Shown here in pieces: positions 1 to 8,087 of a DNA stretch of 44,950 nt (within the stretch, counting starts at the first letter, position 1; every line of letters begins with the position of its first letter). The stretch is from positions 1 through 44,950 of the forward strand of contig NZ_JRGK01000259.1 of the NCBI RefSeq assembly GCF_000764645.1, written 5' to 3'. The DNA comes from Aeromonas finlandensis. Lineage in GTDB: Bacteria > Pseudomonadota > Gammaproteobacteria > Enterobacterales > Aeromonadaceae. Position numbers and translations under genes: made by a program. The notes below the pieces were generated by a model. That model was not told the DNA's origin. It worked only from the letters and a program-made list of their open reading frames with translations, and did no database searches.

Positions 1-97
1 GTCGCACCAGCGCCGCCGGAAAGGCGCTGCTGTGCAGGGCATCGACCACCTCGGTCATGCTGCGGGTCAAGCTATCTGTTGTGAATGGCTGGGTCAT
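1..97 (-). CDS. Partial CDS, first 32 residues only, unidentified
   Basis: An open frame reads leftward from an ATG at 97 and runs off the window edge without a stop. The 32 residues begin MTQPFTTDSL and contain a helix-like stretch ending in PAALVR. That is too little to name a family. A LuxR-type regulator N-terminus crossed my mind but is not demonstrable. An upstream ATG at 105 hits a stop after two codons, so 97 is the first usable ATG. No strong Shine-Dalgarno precedes it. It is divergent from tyrS. Confidence 0.45.
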   Translation of the reverse strand, partial: MTQPFTTDSLTRSMTEVVDALHSSAFPAALVR

Positions 98-168
98 GGT
101 GGCATGTTTCCGGCGGCGAGGAGCGATTCCCCGCTATGGTTGAATGCTAGCACGAGAGTGGCAAAACT

Positions 169-182
169 GTCCCTCAGGGGAC
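169..182. promoter_or_regulatory. Palindrome in the tyrS/partial-gene intergenic region
   Basis: GTCCC-TCAG-GGGAC is a perfect 5-base inverted repeat lying between the divergent partial gene and tyrS. It could be an operator for the left gene or a small hairpin in the tyrS leader. Nothing else in the 146-base gap was recognised, and no T-box-like structure was seen. Confidence 0.25.
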
Positions 183-243
183 ATATCCGCCACCAGCCAG
201 AACGGCGAGGATGACGGCTTTTCCCCCTGCTGTTGGAGCACCC

Positions 244-1509
244 ATGATCAACCCCCACCTGCTCGATGAGCTGACCGAGCGCGGCCTTGTGGCCCAGAAT
301 TCCGACCCGGCGGCCCTGGCCTCCCACCTCGCCACCCCGCGCACCGTCTATTGCGGGTTCGATCCCACCGCTGGCAGCCTGCATATCGGTCATCTGGTGC
401 CGCTCTTGATGCTGCGCCGCTTCCAGCTGGCGGGCCACACCCCGGTGGCGCTGGTGGGCGGGGCGACCGGCCTTATCGGCGATCCCAGCTTCAAGGCGAC
501 CGAGCGCAGCCTCAACAGTGCCGACACCGTGCTGGGTTGGGTCGCCAGCCTGTCGGCCCAGATCAGGGCGCTGCTGCCCGCGGACGATGGCCTGTCAGCC
601 CCGCAACTGGTCAACAATGGCGACTGGATGGGGCAGATGTCCGCCCTCGATTTTCTGCGGGATATCGGCAAGCACTTCTCGGTCAATGCCATGCTGGCGC
701 GGGAGTCGGTGCGCCAGCGGCTGGCCCGCCCGGATCAGGGCATCTCGTTCACCGAGTTCTCCTACGCCCTGCTGCAATCCTACGATTTTGCGGTGCTGCA
801 CCAGCGGCTCGGTTGCACCCTGCAGATTGGCGGCAACGACCAGTGGGGCAATATCACCAGCGGCATGGATCTCACCCGTCGCCTCCATCAGGCGCAGGTA
901 CACGGCATGACCCTGCCCCTTATCACCAAGGCGGACGGCACCAAGTTCGGCAAGACCGAGGGTGGCGCGGTCTGGCTCGATCCGGCGCTCACCTCCCCTT
1001 ACGCCTTCTACCAGTTCTGGCTCGGCACCGCGGATGAGGATGTCTACCGCTTCCTGCGCTACTACAGCTTTATGCCGCTAAGCGAGATTGATGCACTGGA
1101 GGCGGAAGATGCGAAGCGGCAGGGGCGCAAGCAGGCCCAGCAGGTGTTGGCGAACGAGCTGACCGAGCTGGTGCATGGCAAGGCGGCGCTGGCAGCGGTG
1201 CAGCGCATCAGCGAGCTGCTGTTTAGCGGCGATGTGGCTCGCCTCGGCGAGAGCGATCTGGCCCAGCTGGCGCAGGATGGCATGCCGAGCAGCACCATCA
1301 GCGGCGAGACGGATCTGGTCACCCTGCTGGTCAGTTGCGGTCTGGCCAACTCGAAGCGGATCGCCCGCGAGTTGCTGGCAGCGGGGGCCATCAGCCTCAA
1401 TGGTGTGCTCAAGCAGGATGAGCAGCTGAGTGCCGATGATCGGCTGTTTGGCCGCTACCTGCTGCTGCGCCGGGGCAAGAAGCAGTATCAACTGGTGGCG
1501 TGGCAATAA
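244..1509 (+). CDS. tyrS: Tyrosyl-tRNA synthetase
   Basis: This cytoplasmic class I aminoacyl-tRNA synthetase activates tyrosine with ATP and charges tRNA-Tyr. The 421-residue protein has the usual length of the TyrS type found in E. coli. The HIGH motif is literal in [10 protein letters not shown] near residue 45. The KMSKS-equivalent loop appears as KFGKT near residue 235. The tyrosine-binding region includes the GGNDQWGN segment. The last 70 residues carry an S4-type RNA-binding domain ([18 protein letters not shown]). I use the ATG at 244 (MINPHLL); an in-frame codon at 211 would add 11 unconvincing residues. The gene is apparently monocistronic and followed by a GC hairpin. Confidence 0.97.
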   Translation: MINPHLLDELTERGLVAQNSDPAALASHLATPRTVYCGFDPTAGSLHIGHLVPLLMLRRFQLAGHTPVALVGGATGLIGDPSFKATERSLNSADTVLGWVASLSAQIRALLPADDGLSAPQLVNNGDWMGQMSALDFLRDIGKHFSVNAMLARESVRQRLARPDQGISFTEFSYALLQSYDFAVLHQRLGCTLQIGGNDQWGNITSGMDLTRRLHQAQVHGMTLPLITKADGTKFGKTEGGAVWLDPALTSPYAFYQFWLGTADEDVYRFLRYYSFMPLSEIDALEAEDAKRQGRKQAQQVLANELTELVHGKAALAAVQRISELLFSGDVARLGESDLAQLAQDGMPSSTISGETDLVTLLVSCGLANSKRIARELLAAGAISLNGVLKQDEQLSADDRLFGRYLLLRRGKKQYQLVAWQ

Positions 1510-1515
1510 GCCGCA

Positions 1516-1541
1516 GGGCGGGGAGCACAGCCTCCCCGCCC
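1516..1541 (+). terminator. GC-rich hairpin after tyrS
   Basis: GGGCGGGGAG pairs perfectly with CTCCCCGCCC across a 6-base loop, six bases after the tyrS stop. No immediate T-run follows; the nearest T stretch is about 13 bases downstream. It is a probable but weak intrinsic terminator. Confidence 0.5.
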
Positions 1542-1674
1542 GCACCCTGAATCCCTTTTGAATCCTGAGTTGCGATCCCCCTCACAGCCTCTCCCGTCAT
1601 CAGCCACCATACTGGCACCGGCGAACATGGAGTACGCCACACAATCTGTTCCTCACGAATCAACAAGGATGCTG

Positions 1675-2589
1675 ATGATGAAGAGATGGCTTCTGGTGCT
1701 GCTCTGCACCCTGCCCATGCTGGCACATGCCAGCGGATATACCCAGACCCGCTACCCCATAGTGCTGGTGCACGGCCTGTTCGGCTTCGACAAGCTGCTC
1801 GGGGTCGATTACTTCTACGGCATTCCCCAGGCCCTGAGCCGGGATGGTGCCAAAGTCTACGTGGCCCAGGTGTCGGCCACCGCCAGTTCGGAGCAACGGG
1901 GGGAGCAGCTGCTCGCCCAGGTTGAGCTGCTGCTGGCGGCCACCGGCGCCGAGAAGGTCAACCTGATCGGCCACTCTCACGGCGGCCCCACCATCCGCTA
2001 TGTCGCCTCGGTCGCCCCCGAGCTGGTCGCCTCCGCCACCAGCGTCGGCGGGGTCAACTACGGCTCCGACATCGCCGATCTGGTGCGGGCCAATGCCGCC
2101 CCCGGCTCTGCCGCCGAGAAGCTTGCTGCCGCCGCTGCCCACGCTCTCTCTGGCGTCATCTCCCTCCTTTCGGGGGGCAGCCAGCTGCCGCAGGATCCGG
2201 TCGCCGCACTCGATGCCCTGACCAGCAAGGGTGCCAGCCAATTCAACCAGCGCTATCCGGAAGGGCTGCCCAGCCAATATTGCGGCGAAGGGCCGATGCA
2301 GGCGGCCAACGGCGTCTACTACTTCTCCTGGAGCGGGCGCGGCAACATGACCAATCTGCTGGATCCGGTGGATCCGGCACTGGCGCTGACCGGGGCCTTT
2401 TTCAAAGAGCCCAATGACGGGCTGGTCGGGATCTGCAGCAGCCACCTCGGCAAGGTGATCGGCACCGGCTACCGGATGAACCATCTGGACGAAGTGAACC
2501 AGTCCTTCGGCATCCACCATCTGTTCGAGACCGATCCGGTCACCCTCTATCGCCAGCATGCCAGCCGTCTCAAGGAGCTGGGCCTATGA
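1675..2589 (+). CDS. Secreted triacylglycerol lipase, family I.1/I.2 type
   Basis: A 304-residue alpha/beta hydrolase that should hydrolyse triacylglycerols outside the cell. It starts with a Sec signal peptide (MKRWLLVLLCTLPMLAHA). The catalytic elements of the Pseudomonas/Burkholderia lipase family are visible. They are the oxyanion segment LVHGLFGF, the nucleophile elbow GHSHGG, the acid in NDGLV, and the histidine in NHLDEVNQ, which also holds the calcium-site residues. Two cysteines (YCGEG and GICSS) could form the family disulphide. An AAGG Shine-Dalgarno lies just before tandem ATGs at 1675 and 1678; either may be used. The stop overlaps the start of the next gene, a lipase-specific foldase, so the two are translationally coupled. 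Confidence 0.9.
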   Translation: MMKRWLLVLLCTLPMLAHASGYTQTRYPIVLVHGLFGFDKLLGVDYFYGIPQALSRDGAKVYVAQVSATASSEQRGEQLLAQVELLLAATGAEKVNLIGHSHGGPTIRYVASVAPELVASATSVGGVNYGSDIADLVRANAAPGSAAEKLAAAAAHALSGVISLLSGGSQLPQDPVAALDALTSKGASQFNQRYPEGLPSQYCGEGPMQAANGVYYFSWSGRGNMTNLLDPVDPALALTGAFFKEPNDGLVGICSSHLGKVIGTGYRMNHLDEVNQSFGIHHLFETDPVTLYRQHASRLKELGL

Positions 2590-3317
2590 GACTCGTGACC
2601 CTGCTCGCCGTCCCCTGCGCCATCGCCCTGCTGATCGGCGGCGTGCTGCTCTGGCCGACGGCGCCGACAACCGACACGGCCCGCCAGCAAGCCACGCCAG
2701 CTAACAGCAACCATCACCATGACCCCGTGAAGGAGGCCGCCGATGAACTGCAGGCGCGCTATCGCACCTTTATCTCGGCCCAGAGCAGCCTGACCGTGCC
2801 TACCGATATCACTCTCGCCAGCCTGCAGATCCTGTTTGACGAGCGGGAGCAGCTGCGCCAGCAGAGCTTCACCCCGGCCGAACAGGAGCAGCTGTTTGCC
2901 GAAGACCGGCTGATGGAGCAGTGGACCCTGCGCCGCAAGGCGCTGGCGGAGGCAAAAGATAGCGACAAGAAGATGCTGGCCAACGAGCTGGAACTCTGGC
3001 TGGCGGAGCAACCCGGCTGGTTTCAGGAAGCGGAGGCCAACAGCCGTCTGCTTGGCGAGCTGCAGGCGCTGGAACCTGCCAAACAGGAGGCCATGCTGCT
3101 GGAGCTGGCGGGACCGGAGGCGGTGGATCGCTTGCACCAGCTGGAGCAGAACCGACAGGGGTTCAACGACCAGCTCCATGGCTATCTGGCCGAGCTGGGG
3201 CAGTTACCCGCCACCGCCAAAGCAGAACAGCAGCGGGAGATCCTCGCCCGTTGGTTCGAGCCACAACAGTGGCGCCGGGTCGAGGCGCTCACCCGGATGC
3301 AGCAGGGGGAACGGTAA
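2586..3317 (+). CDS. Lipase-specific foldase (lipase chaperone), short form
   Basis: A 243-residue protein with one N-terminal membrane anchor (residues about 5-23), then a long charged, helical periplasmic part. Family Lif proteins fold the partner lipase in the periplasm before export. The C-terminal two thirds resemble Pseudomonas Lif: a FAED...QWTLRRKAL block, then an AGPEAVDRLHQLEQNR block and a final ...RVEALTRMQQ helix. It overlaps the lipase by ATGA. Oddly, the RxxFDY motif and minidomain 1, expected just after the anchor, are not visible: the sequence goes from the anchor and a 20-residue linker straight into the helical scaffold. Known Lif proteins are roughly 280-350 residues. The family call is solid; full foldase activity is uncertain. 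Confidence 0.82.
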   Translation: MRLVTLLAVPCAIALLIGGVLLWPTAPTTDTARQQATPANSNHHHDPVKEAADELQARYRTFISAQSSLTVPTDITLASLQILFDEREQLRQQSFTPAEQEQLFAEDRLMEQWTLRRKALAEAKDSDKKMLANELELWLAEQPGWFQEAEANSRLLGELQALEPAKQEAMLLELAGPEAVDRLHQLEQNRQGFNDQLHGYLAELGQLPATAKAEQQREILARWFEPQQWRRVEALTRMQQGER

Positions 3318-3326
3318 ACCAATGAG

Positions 3327-3349
3327 AAGGGGCCCGCGATGGGCCCCTT
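3327..3349. terminator. Bidirectional terminator between convergent genes
   Basis: AAGGGGCCC pairs with GGGCCCCTT around a 5-base loop, located between the foldase stop and the convergent periplasmic-protein stop. The flanking A and T bases are short, so efficiency is uncertain. Confidence 0.6.
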
Positions 3350-3361
3350 GCTGTTGCGCAC

Positions 3362-4075
3362 TTATTGCGGCTTGTTGGCCGCCGGCAGCGACTGCCAGGT
3401 GAGACGGGTTACCTGAGTGCCCTGAACCTCGCACTTGAGGCTCAGCTCCTGCCACCCCTTATCCTGGCGCAGGGAGACCTCCCCCTCGATCCCCTGCTCA
3501 CCAATCTTCAGCCTCTCCTGCTCGAAGATCACCTTGTCGCCTTGGGCGAGCTCCATCAGTTTGCCGTTGCAGAGCCAGTGAGCGAGATCGGCCCCCTTCA
3601 GCTTGACGCCCCCCTTGGCCGCTTTCTGCTCGGCCGCGCTCACCACAAACAACTTGCTCAGCTCGGCGGCCCGCTTGGTGAGCCACCCCTGACGCTGCTG
3701 CATGCTCATCTTGCTGACGAACTCGGCGGGCTGCCCCTTCTCGTCCAGCCATTGGGTCAGCTTGCCGCTGTCGTCAAAGGCGAACTGGGCGGCGGGCTCT
3801 TTGACCCCGAACAGCTTGCCACCCTTGAAGTAGTAGCGGCTCTCCCCTTCCAGCTTGCCCAGCTCGTTCATGATGGGCACGGCGATAATGACGGGGGCGC
3901 CATCGATCCAGGCCTTGATATCGACGCCGTCATGACTGAATTGACGGGTATCGAGAGCGCTCGCGGCCCCCTTCTCCATCAGGGTAAACTGCTCGGCGAG
4001 AGAAGCGGCCAGAGAAGGGAGGGAGCAGAATCCCAGGGTCAGCGCGATCGCTGTATTGCGCATTGAGTTGTACAT
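3362..4075 (-). CDS. Periplasmic protein of unknown function
   Basis: A 237-residue protein I do not recognise. A signal peptide is clear (RNTAIALTLGFCSLPSLAA, cleavage near residue 29). The mature part is soluble and contains a segment reminiscent of antitoxin/MORN-like repeats (ESRYYFKGGKLFGV...FAFDDSGKLTQWLDEKGQ). Two cysteines (HWLCNGK and LKCEV) could be paired. The start at 4075 is preceded by AGGAG at 4-5 bases; an ATG at 4063 is an alternative. It sits 32 bases after the thioesterase stop on the same strand, so the two probably form an operon, without an obvious functional link. Confidence 0.75.
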   Translation of the reverse strand: MYNSMRNTAIALTLGFCSLPSLAASLAEQFTLMEKGAASALDTRQFSHDGVDIKAWIDGAPVIIAVPIMNELGKLEGESRYYFKGGKLFGVKEPAAQFAFDDSGKLTQWLDEKGQPAEFVSKMSMQQRQGWLTKRAAELSKLFVVSAAEQKAAKGGVKLKGADLAHWLCNGKLMELAQGDKVIFEQERLKIGEQGIEGEVSLRQDKGWQELSLKCEVQGTQVTRLTWQSLPAANKPQ

Positions 4076-4107
4076 AGCACTCCTGTGATGGGCCATCCGG
4101 CCCGTGG

Positions 4108-4503
4108 TTAACTCTCTGTCAACCAGGCCCGCAACCCTTCCCGATGAGCATCGCTCAGAGGCAGAGATTGGCGGGCCCGGTAGTCAAAATGGATAAGGGT
4201 CGTTTCGGCGGTGACGGCCAGTTCGCCGCCCTGCCAGGCCTCCTGCCAGACCGTGAAAGAGCTGGTGCCGATGCGGCGCACGCCACTCTTGATGGTGACC
4301 TGCTGGCCGTAGAACAGCTCCCGTTTGAACTGCACCGTGTAGCCCGCAATGATCAGATGCCAGTCATGCACATCCAGCTCGGGGGAGAAGATCCGGAACA
4401 GGGGATCCCGCGCCGACTCAAACCAGACCGCTGGCACCGTATTGTTGATATGGCCGAGGGCGTCTGTCTCTTGAAAGCGGGGTTGGATCTGCATTTCCAG
4501 CAT
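4108..4503 (-). CDS. Acyl-CoA thioesterase, 4HBT hotdog family
   Basis: A 131-residue single hotdog domain, the normal size for YbgC/4-hydroxybenzoyl-CoA thioesterase-like enzymes that hydrolyse acyl-CoA thioesters in the cytoplasm. The signature is in ETDALGHINN, with the catalytic aspartate at about residue 14 followed by GHINN. The core strand/helix pattern FKRELFYGQQVTIKSGVRRIGTSSF is typical. A GGAGT-type Shine-Dalgarno precedes the ATG. Substrate cannot be told from sequence. It is probably the first gene of a two-gene operon with the downstream periplasmic protein. Confidence 0.85.
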   Translation of the reverse strand: MLEMQIQPRFQETDALGHINNTVPAVWFESARDPLFRIFSPELDVHDWHLIIAGYTVQFKRELFYGQQVTIKSGVRRIGTSSFTVWQEAWQGGELAVTAETTLIHFDYRARQSLPLSDAHREGLRAWLTES

Positions 4504-4551
4504 GGGTTGACTCCTTGTCGTTGAACCGCGCTCAGGCTAACGCGCCCCGCA

Positions 4552-6270
4552 TCAGGACTCAAGCTCCCTGCTGTCGCCCTGTGCCGGGTCAACCAGCTCG
4601 GGCCGCAGCCAGGCGCTGCGAAAATCGAACCAGCCGAGCGCCGTCATCCGCACCCCGTGCACGCCGGTGCGGCTCTCCAGCTCAAGCCAGTGGTGAAACA
4701 GCGGCACAAACCGGCCCTGCTGCTGCACCCTGGCCAGCAGGGCGCGGGGGCCAGGCTCGGCACCACTGGCCCGCCACTGCAGCAACCCCTGCCACAGCTC
4801 GTGCTGGCTGGCCCACACCTTGCGCAGCAGCGGGGTACCCTGCAACCAGACGTAGGGGGCAAAGGGGCCGGCATGTTCGAGGTTGAGGGTGCCGAGCCAG
4901 AGGTCCACGTCTTCATCTTCGCCGCTCACCCAACGGCCGTAATCGAGGGTGCGCACCTCCAGCCGGATCCCCTGCTCTGCCAGCAGGCTGCTCATGGCGT
5001 TGGCGCACTCGTTGAACTCCAGATGCTGGTTGAAGCAGGCGAGCACCAGGGTCGTCGGCAACTGCGCCGGTGTGGGCAAGGGCGCGGGCAGTGCTTCGCG
5101 CCAGTGAGGCAGCAGGCCGAGGGCGCTGGTCCAGCCCCGCTGCAGCTCGGGGGCGACCCGCCCCATCAGGGCCACCGGATTGAGCAGCTGGCCCAGCCAC
5201 TGCCGCAGGGCGGGATCCTGCAAGGATCCGGAACGATCATCCTGCAGCAGGAAGTAGCAGCCCGACTCCAGCTCCGACTCACCGCGCATGGTGCCCAGCT
5301 CCGGGCTGTCGCGCCCCAGCTGCAGGTGGGTCTCCAGCCGCTCCGCCAATTCCGGCAGCATCCAGATATCGATCTCGTCGAGCAGGGCCCGCAGGCCAAA
5401 GTAGTCGTCGAACGCCGCAAGGCAAAGATGCAGCGGATCGTTGGCGGCGACCCGGTAGGGGCCGGTGCCCACCGGGTGCAGGGCAAAGCCCGCCTCGCCC
5501 TTGAGCTCCCGCGGCAAGATGGTCGCCACCGGCTCTGCCAGCAGCTGGGGCAGCCAGGGATCCGGGCTGTCGAGATAGAGATCCAGCGTGCGCGGCCAGG
5601 GGCTCTCCAGCCGGTCCAGATGAGCGAACAGCGGGCGATCCCGCAGGGCCAGCAGACTCTCCATCACATCCTCCACCACCAGCTCGCGACCGTGGTGAAA
5701 ACGGACCGCCGGACGCAGATAGAAGCGCCAGTGGCAGGGGCCCAGACACTCCCAGTGGTGGGCGAGATCCCCTTCGATTTCCCCATTTTCCTCATTTCGC
5801 CGGGTGAGGCCGTTGAAGATCTGGCGGCTCAGATGAATTTCGGAGCGGCGCATCGGGCCGGTGGGCAGCAACTGCGGCAGCGGCCGGTAGTAGGGCACCC
5901 GCAGGATCTGGCGCCCCTCACGGGTAGCCTGACCGAGCTGCTCGATCAGCAGCGGGGTGAGCAGATCGAGGCGATCCTCGGCCAGCCGTACCGCCTGTGC
6001 CAGCTGGCCCTGACTGAGCAGATCCCGCAAGCGGCGCCGGGTCAGGCTCTCCTGACTGTCGAGCAGGGTGAGCCGGGAGCGCCGCCCCCGCCCCGCTTCG
6101 GCCGACCAGCTGAGCCAGCCCTGATCCTGCATTCGCCGCAACAGCAGACGGGCGTTGCGCGGGGTGCAGCAGAGCAGATCCGCCACCTCGGCGAGGCTGA
6201 TCTCCCGCTCATCGCTGCCAAGCAGCTGAGCGAGTCGTTGAAATTGCTGGTAGAGGCGACCGGTCGGCAT
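4552..6270 (-). CDS. sgrR: SgrR-type transcriptional regulator with solute-binding domain
   Basis: A 572-residue regulator matching E. coli SgrR along its whole length as I recall it. The N-terminal winged-helix domain (residues 1-110) reads MPTGRLYQQFQRL...LLCCTPRNARLLLRRMQDQGWL. The rest is a periplasmic-binding-protein fold of the oligopeptide/SBP_bac_5 type; landmarks are RRSEIHLSRQIFNGLTR, HHWECLGPCHWRF, HHGRELVVEDV, HPVGTGPY and the C-terminal LGWFDFRSAW. SgrR senses sugar-phosphate stress and, in enterics, activates the divergent small RNA SgrS, which encodes SgrT. I chose 6270 because its N-terminus matches E. coli; an ATG at 6300 has the better Shine-Dalgarno and would add ten residues. 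A small SgrT-like ORF lies divergently upstream. Confidence 0.92.
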   Translation of the reverse strand: MPTGRLYQQFQRLAQLLGSDEREISLAEVADLLCCTPRNARLLLRRMQDQGWLSWSAEAGRGRRSRLTLLDSQESLTRRRLRDLLSQGQLAQAVRLAEDRLDLLTPLLIEQLGQATREGRQILRVPYYRPLPQLLPTGPMRRSEIHLSRQIFNGLTRRNEENGEIEGDLAHHWECLGPCHWRFYLRPAVRFHHGRELVVEDVMESLLALRDRPLFAHLDRLESPWPRTLDLYLDSPDPWLPQLLAEPVATILPRELKGEAGFALHPVGTGPYRVAANDPLHLCLAAFDDYFGLRALLDEIDIWMLPELAERLETHLQLGRDSPELGTMRGESELESGCYFLLQDDRSGSLQDPALRQWLGQLLNPVALMGRVAPELQRGWTSALGLLPHWREALPAPLPTPAQLPTTLVLACFNQHLEFNECANAMSSLLAEQGIRLEVRTLDYGRWVSGEDEDVDLWLGTLNLEHAGPFAPYVWLQGTPLLRKVWASQHELWQGLLQWRASGAEPGPRALLARVQQQGRFVPLFHHWLELESRTGVHGVRMTALGWFDFRSAWLRPELVDPAQGDSRELES

Positions 6271-6370
6271 AAAAGAGGAAATCCTGTTGCTGTAATTCAT
6301 CAGTTTTTACTTCCGCATTTTAGCTCAATACTGCTGATGAACGTGAGAACCCCAGCAGAGGAGCACCATC

Positions 6371-6547
6371 ATGAGCCACGCCAACCCCCTCAAACCGAAC
6401 CGGATCCAGCAGACCTTGCGCCGTTACTTCAAGCGGATCCTGCCGCGCCCGCTGTCGCTCATCGAGGATCCCATGAGCCAGCTCAACCGCCTGATGCAGT
6501 GGGATATGAACCAGATCGATGACAAGGAGTATCGCCGTCGCCTCTGA
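6371..6547 (+). CDS. sgrT: SgrT-like small protein, 58 residues
   Basis: A 58-codon ORF, ATG to TGA, preceded by AGGAG at 7 bases, the strongest ribosome site in this neighbourhood. It is divergent from sgrR. The peptide begins MSHANPLKPN, has a basic middle (RRYFKRILPRPLSL) and contains RLMQWDMNQIDD near the C-terminus. E. coli SgrT (43 residues), as I remember it, contains QRLTMLEGLMQWDDRN. The shared LMQWD, the basic N-terminal half and the position beside sgrR make homology likely. In E. coli SgrT inhibits the glucose permease PtsG during glucose-phosphate stress, and its ORF lies inside the SgrS RNA. Whether a base-pairing RNA also exists here is open. The conclusion rests on a short motif plus synteny. 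Confidence 0.7.
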   Translation: MSHANPLKPNRIQQTLRRYFKRILPRPLSLIEDPMSQLNRLMQWDMNQIDDKEYRRRL

Positions 6548-6644
6548 GTGCGGGCCATGCCAACCACTCGGGACGCACATCCCCTGCGGGCGACATTGCT
6601 TTGCCGGATCTTGCTGTTTACATCGGCCACGGGCCTGATAGATT

Positions 6645-6660
6645 GGACGTCTATCCATCT
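6645..6660 (+). promoter_or_regulatory. MetJ-box-like operator upstream of metY
   Basis: GGACGTCT followed immediately by ATCCATCT gives two adjacent 8-base units. They match the met-box consensus AGACGTCT at 7 of 8 and 5 of 8 positions, about 50-65 bases upstream of metY. A possible -35 (TTTACA at 6617-6622) lies just upstream. A 10-base direct repeat, CTATAACTGC, at 6659-6668 and 6673-6682 follows. MetJ control of metY is inference from site and gene function. Confidence 0.5.
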
Positions 6661-6711
6661 ATAACTGCTCAGCTATAACTGCGACAAGCAACATCCAACA
6701 AGGAGTGTGTG

Positions 6712-7980
6712 ATGAAAGATGCGACCCTGGCCCTGCACCACGGCTTTTCCAGCGACCCCACCACCAAGGCGGTCGCCGTGCCCATCTACCAGACGGTGGC
6801 CTACGAGTTCGAGAGCGCCCAGCACGGGGCGGATCTGTTCAATCTGGCGGTGCCGGGCAACATCTACACCCGCATCATGAACCCCACCAACGATGTGCTG
6901 GAGCAGCGGATGGCCGCGCTGGAAGGGGGCATAGCCGCGCTGGTAGTCTCGGCAGGTTCCGCCGCCATCACCTACGCCATTCAGGCGCTGACCGCCGCCG
7001 GTGACAACATCGTCTCCACCCCCCAGCTCTATGGTGGCACCTACACTTTGTTCGCCCACATGCTGCCGAGTTTCGGGGTCGAGGTGCGCTTCGCCAAGGA
7101 TGACAGTGCCGAAGCCATCGCTGCCCTTATCGATGACAAGACCAAGGCGGTCTACTGCGAGAGCATCGGCAACCCGGCAGGCAATATCGTCGATCTGGCC
7201 GCACTGGCCAAGGCAGCCCACGCCCGTGGCGTGCCGCTCATCGTCGACAACACGGTCGCCACCCCGGTACTGTGCAAGCCCATCGAACACGGTGCCGATA
7301 TCGTTGTGCACAGCCTGACCAAATATGTCGGCGGCCACGGCAACTCGCTGGGCGGCGTGGTGGTCGACTCGGGCAAGTTCCCCTGGGCGGATCATGCCGA
7401 GCGCTTCCCGCAACTGACCAAACCCGAGCCCTCCTACCACGGAGTGGTCTATACCGAGGCCTTTGGCCCGGCCGCCTTTATCGGGCGGGTGCGCACAGTG
7501 CCGCTGCGCAATACCGGCGCGGCGCTGGCGCCGATGAACGCCTTCCTGCTGTTGCAGGGATTGGAGACCCTGAGCCTGCGCATGGAGCGCCACGTCGACA
7601 ACGCATTGCAGGTCGCCCACCACCTCCAGCACCACCCCAAGGTGGCTTGGGTCAGCTATGCCGGTCTACCGGGTCACCCGCACTATCTGCTGGCGGAGAA
7701 ATACATGGCCGGTCGCCCCTCGGCCATCCTCTCGTTTGGTCTGAAGGAGGGTTACGAGGCGGGCGTGCGCTTCTACGATGCGCTGAAGATCTTCAAGCGG
7801 CTGGTCAATATCGGTGACGCCAAGTCGCTGGCCTGCCACCCCGCTTCTACCACCCATCGCCAGTTGAGCGAGGCCGAGCAGGCCAAGGCAGGCGTGAAAC
7901 CCGAGATGATCCGGCTGTCGGTGGGGATCGAGGCGATCGAGGACATTCTGGCGGATCTGGATCAGGCGCTGGAGGCCTGA
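6712..7980 (+). CDS. metY: O-acetylhomoserine aminocarboxypropyltransferase / cysteine synthase
   Basis: A 422-residue PLP enzyme of the Cys/Met metabolism family. It makes homocysteine from O-acetylhomoserine and sulphide, bypassing cystathionine. Family landmarks are YTRIMNPTNDVLEQR (phosphate and substrate contacts), SAGSAAI, the ESIGNPAGNIVD segment, VDNTVATP and the PLP lysine in VHSLTKYVGGHGNS (about residue 204). The length and the C-terminal SVGIEAIEDILADLDQAL are typical of MetY rather than of the shorter MetB or MetC. The start is the ATG at 6712 with AGGAG six bases before it; an overlapping GTG at 6709 is ignored. A MetJ-like box upstream and a strong terminator downstream mark it as a single-gene unit. 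Confidence 0.92.
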   Translation: MKDATLALHHGFSSDPTTKAVAVPIYQTVAYEFESAQHGADLFNLAVPGNIYTRIMNPTNDVLEQRMAALEGGIAALVVSAGSAAITYAIQALTAAGDNIVSTPQLYGGTYTLFAHMLPSFGVEVRFAKDDSAEAIAALIDDKTKAVYCESIGNPAGNIVDLAALAKAAHARGVPLIVDNTVATPVLCKPIEHGADIVVHSLTKYVGGHGNSLGGVVVDSGKFPWADHAERFPQLTKPEPSYHGVVYTEAFGPAAFIGRVRTVPLRNTGAALAPMNAFLLLQGLETLSLRMERHVDNALQVAHHLQHHPKVAWVSYAGLPGHPHYLLAEKYMAGRPSAILSFGLKEGYEAGVRFYDALKIFKRLVNIGDAKSLACHPASTTHRQLSEAEQAKAGVKPEMIRLSVGIEAIEDILADLDQALEA

Positions 7981-7994
7981 GTCAATCAGCGGAG

Positions 7995-8022
7995 GAGCGG
8001 GCATCAGCCCGCTCTTTTTTTT
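7995..8022 (+). terminator. Intrinsic terminator of metY
   Basis: GAGCGGGC and GCCCGCTC form a perfect 8-base stem with a 4-base loop, followed by eight consecutive T residues. A textbook rho-independent terminator 14 bases after the stop. Confidence 0.92.
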
Positions 8023-8087
8023 ACTGCCGGTGAACCACGCCCCTCGCCCGCTCGTACACCCCATCCTGCCACCGAATCGAGGTCGTT

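Noticed and set aside
4657-6522. 621-codon plus-strand frame opposite sgrR
   Set aside because: It mirrors the GC-rich third-position pattern of sgrR, has Gln/Gly/His-rich low-complexity composition and matches no family. It is an antisense shadow.
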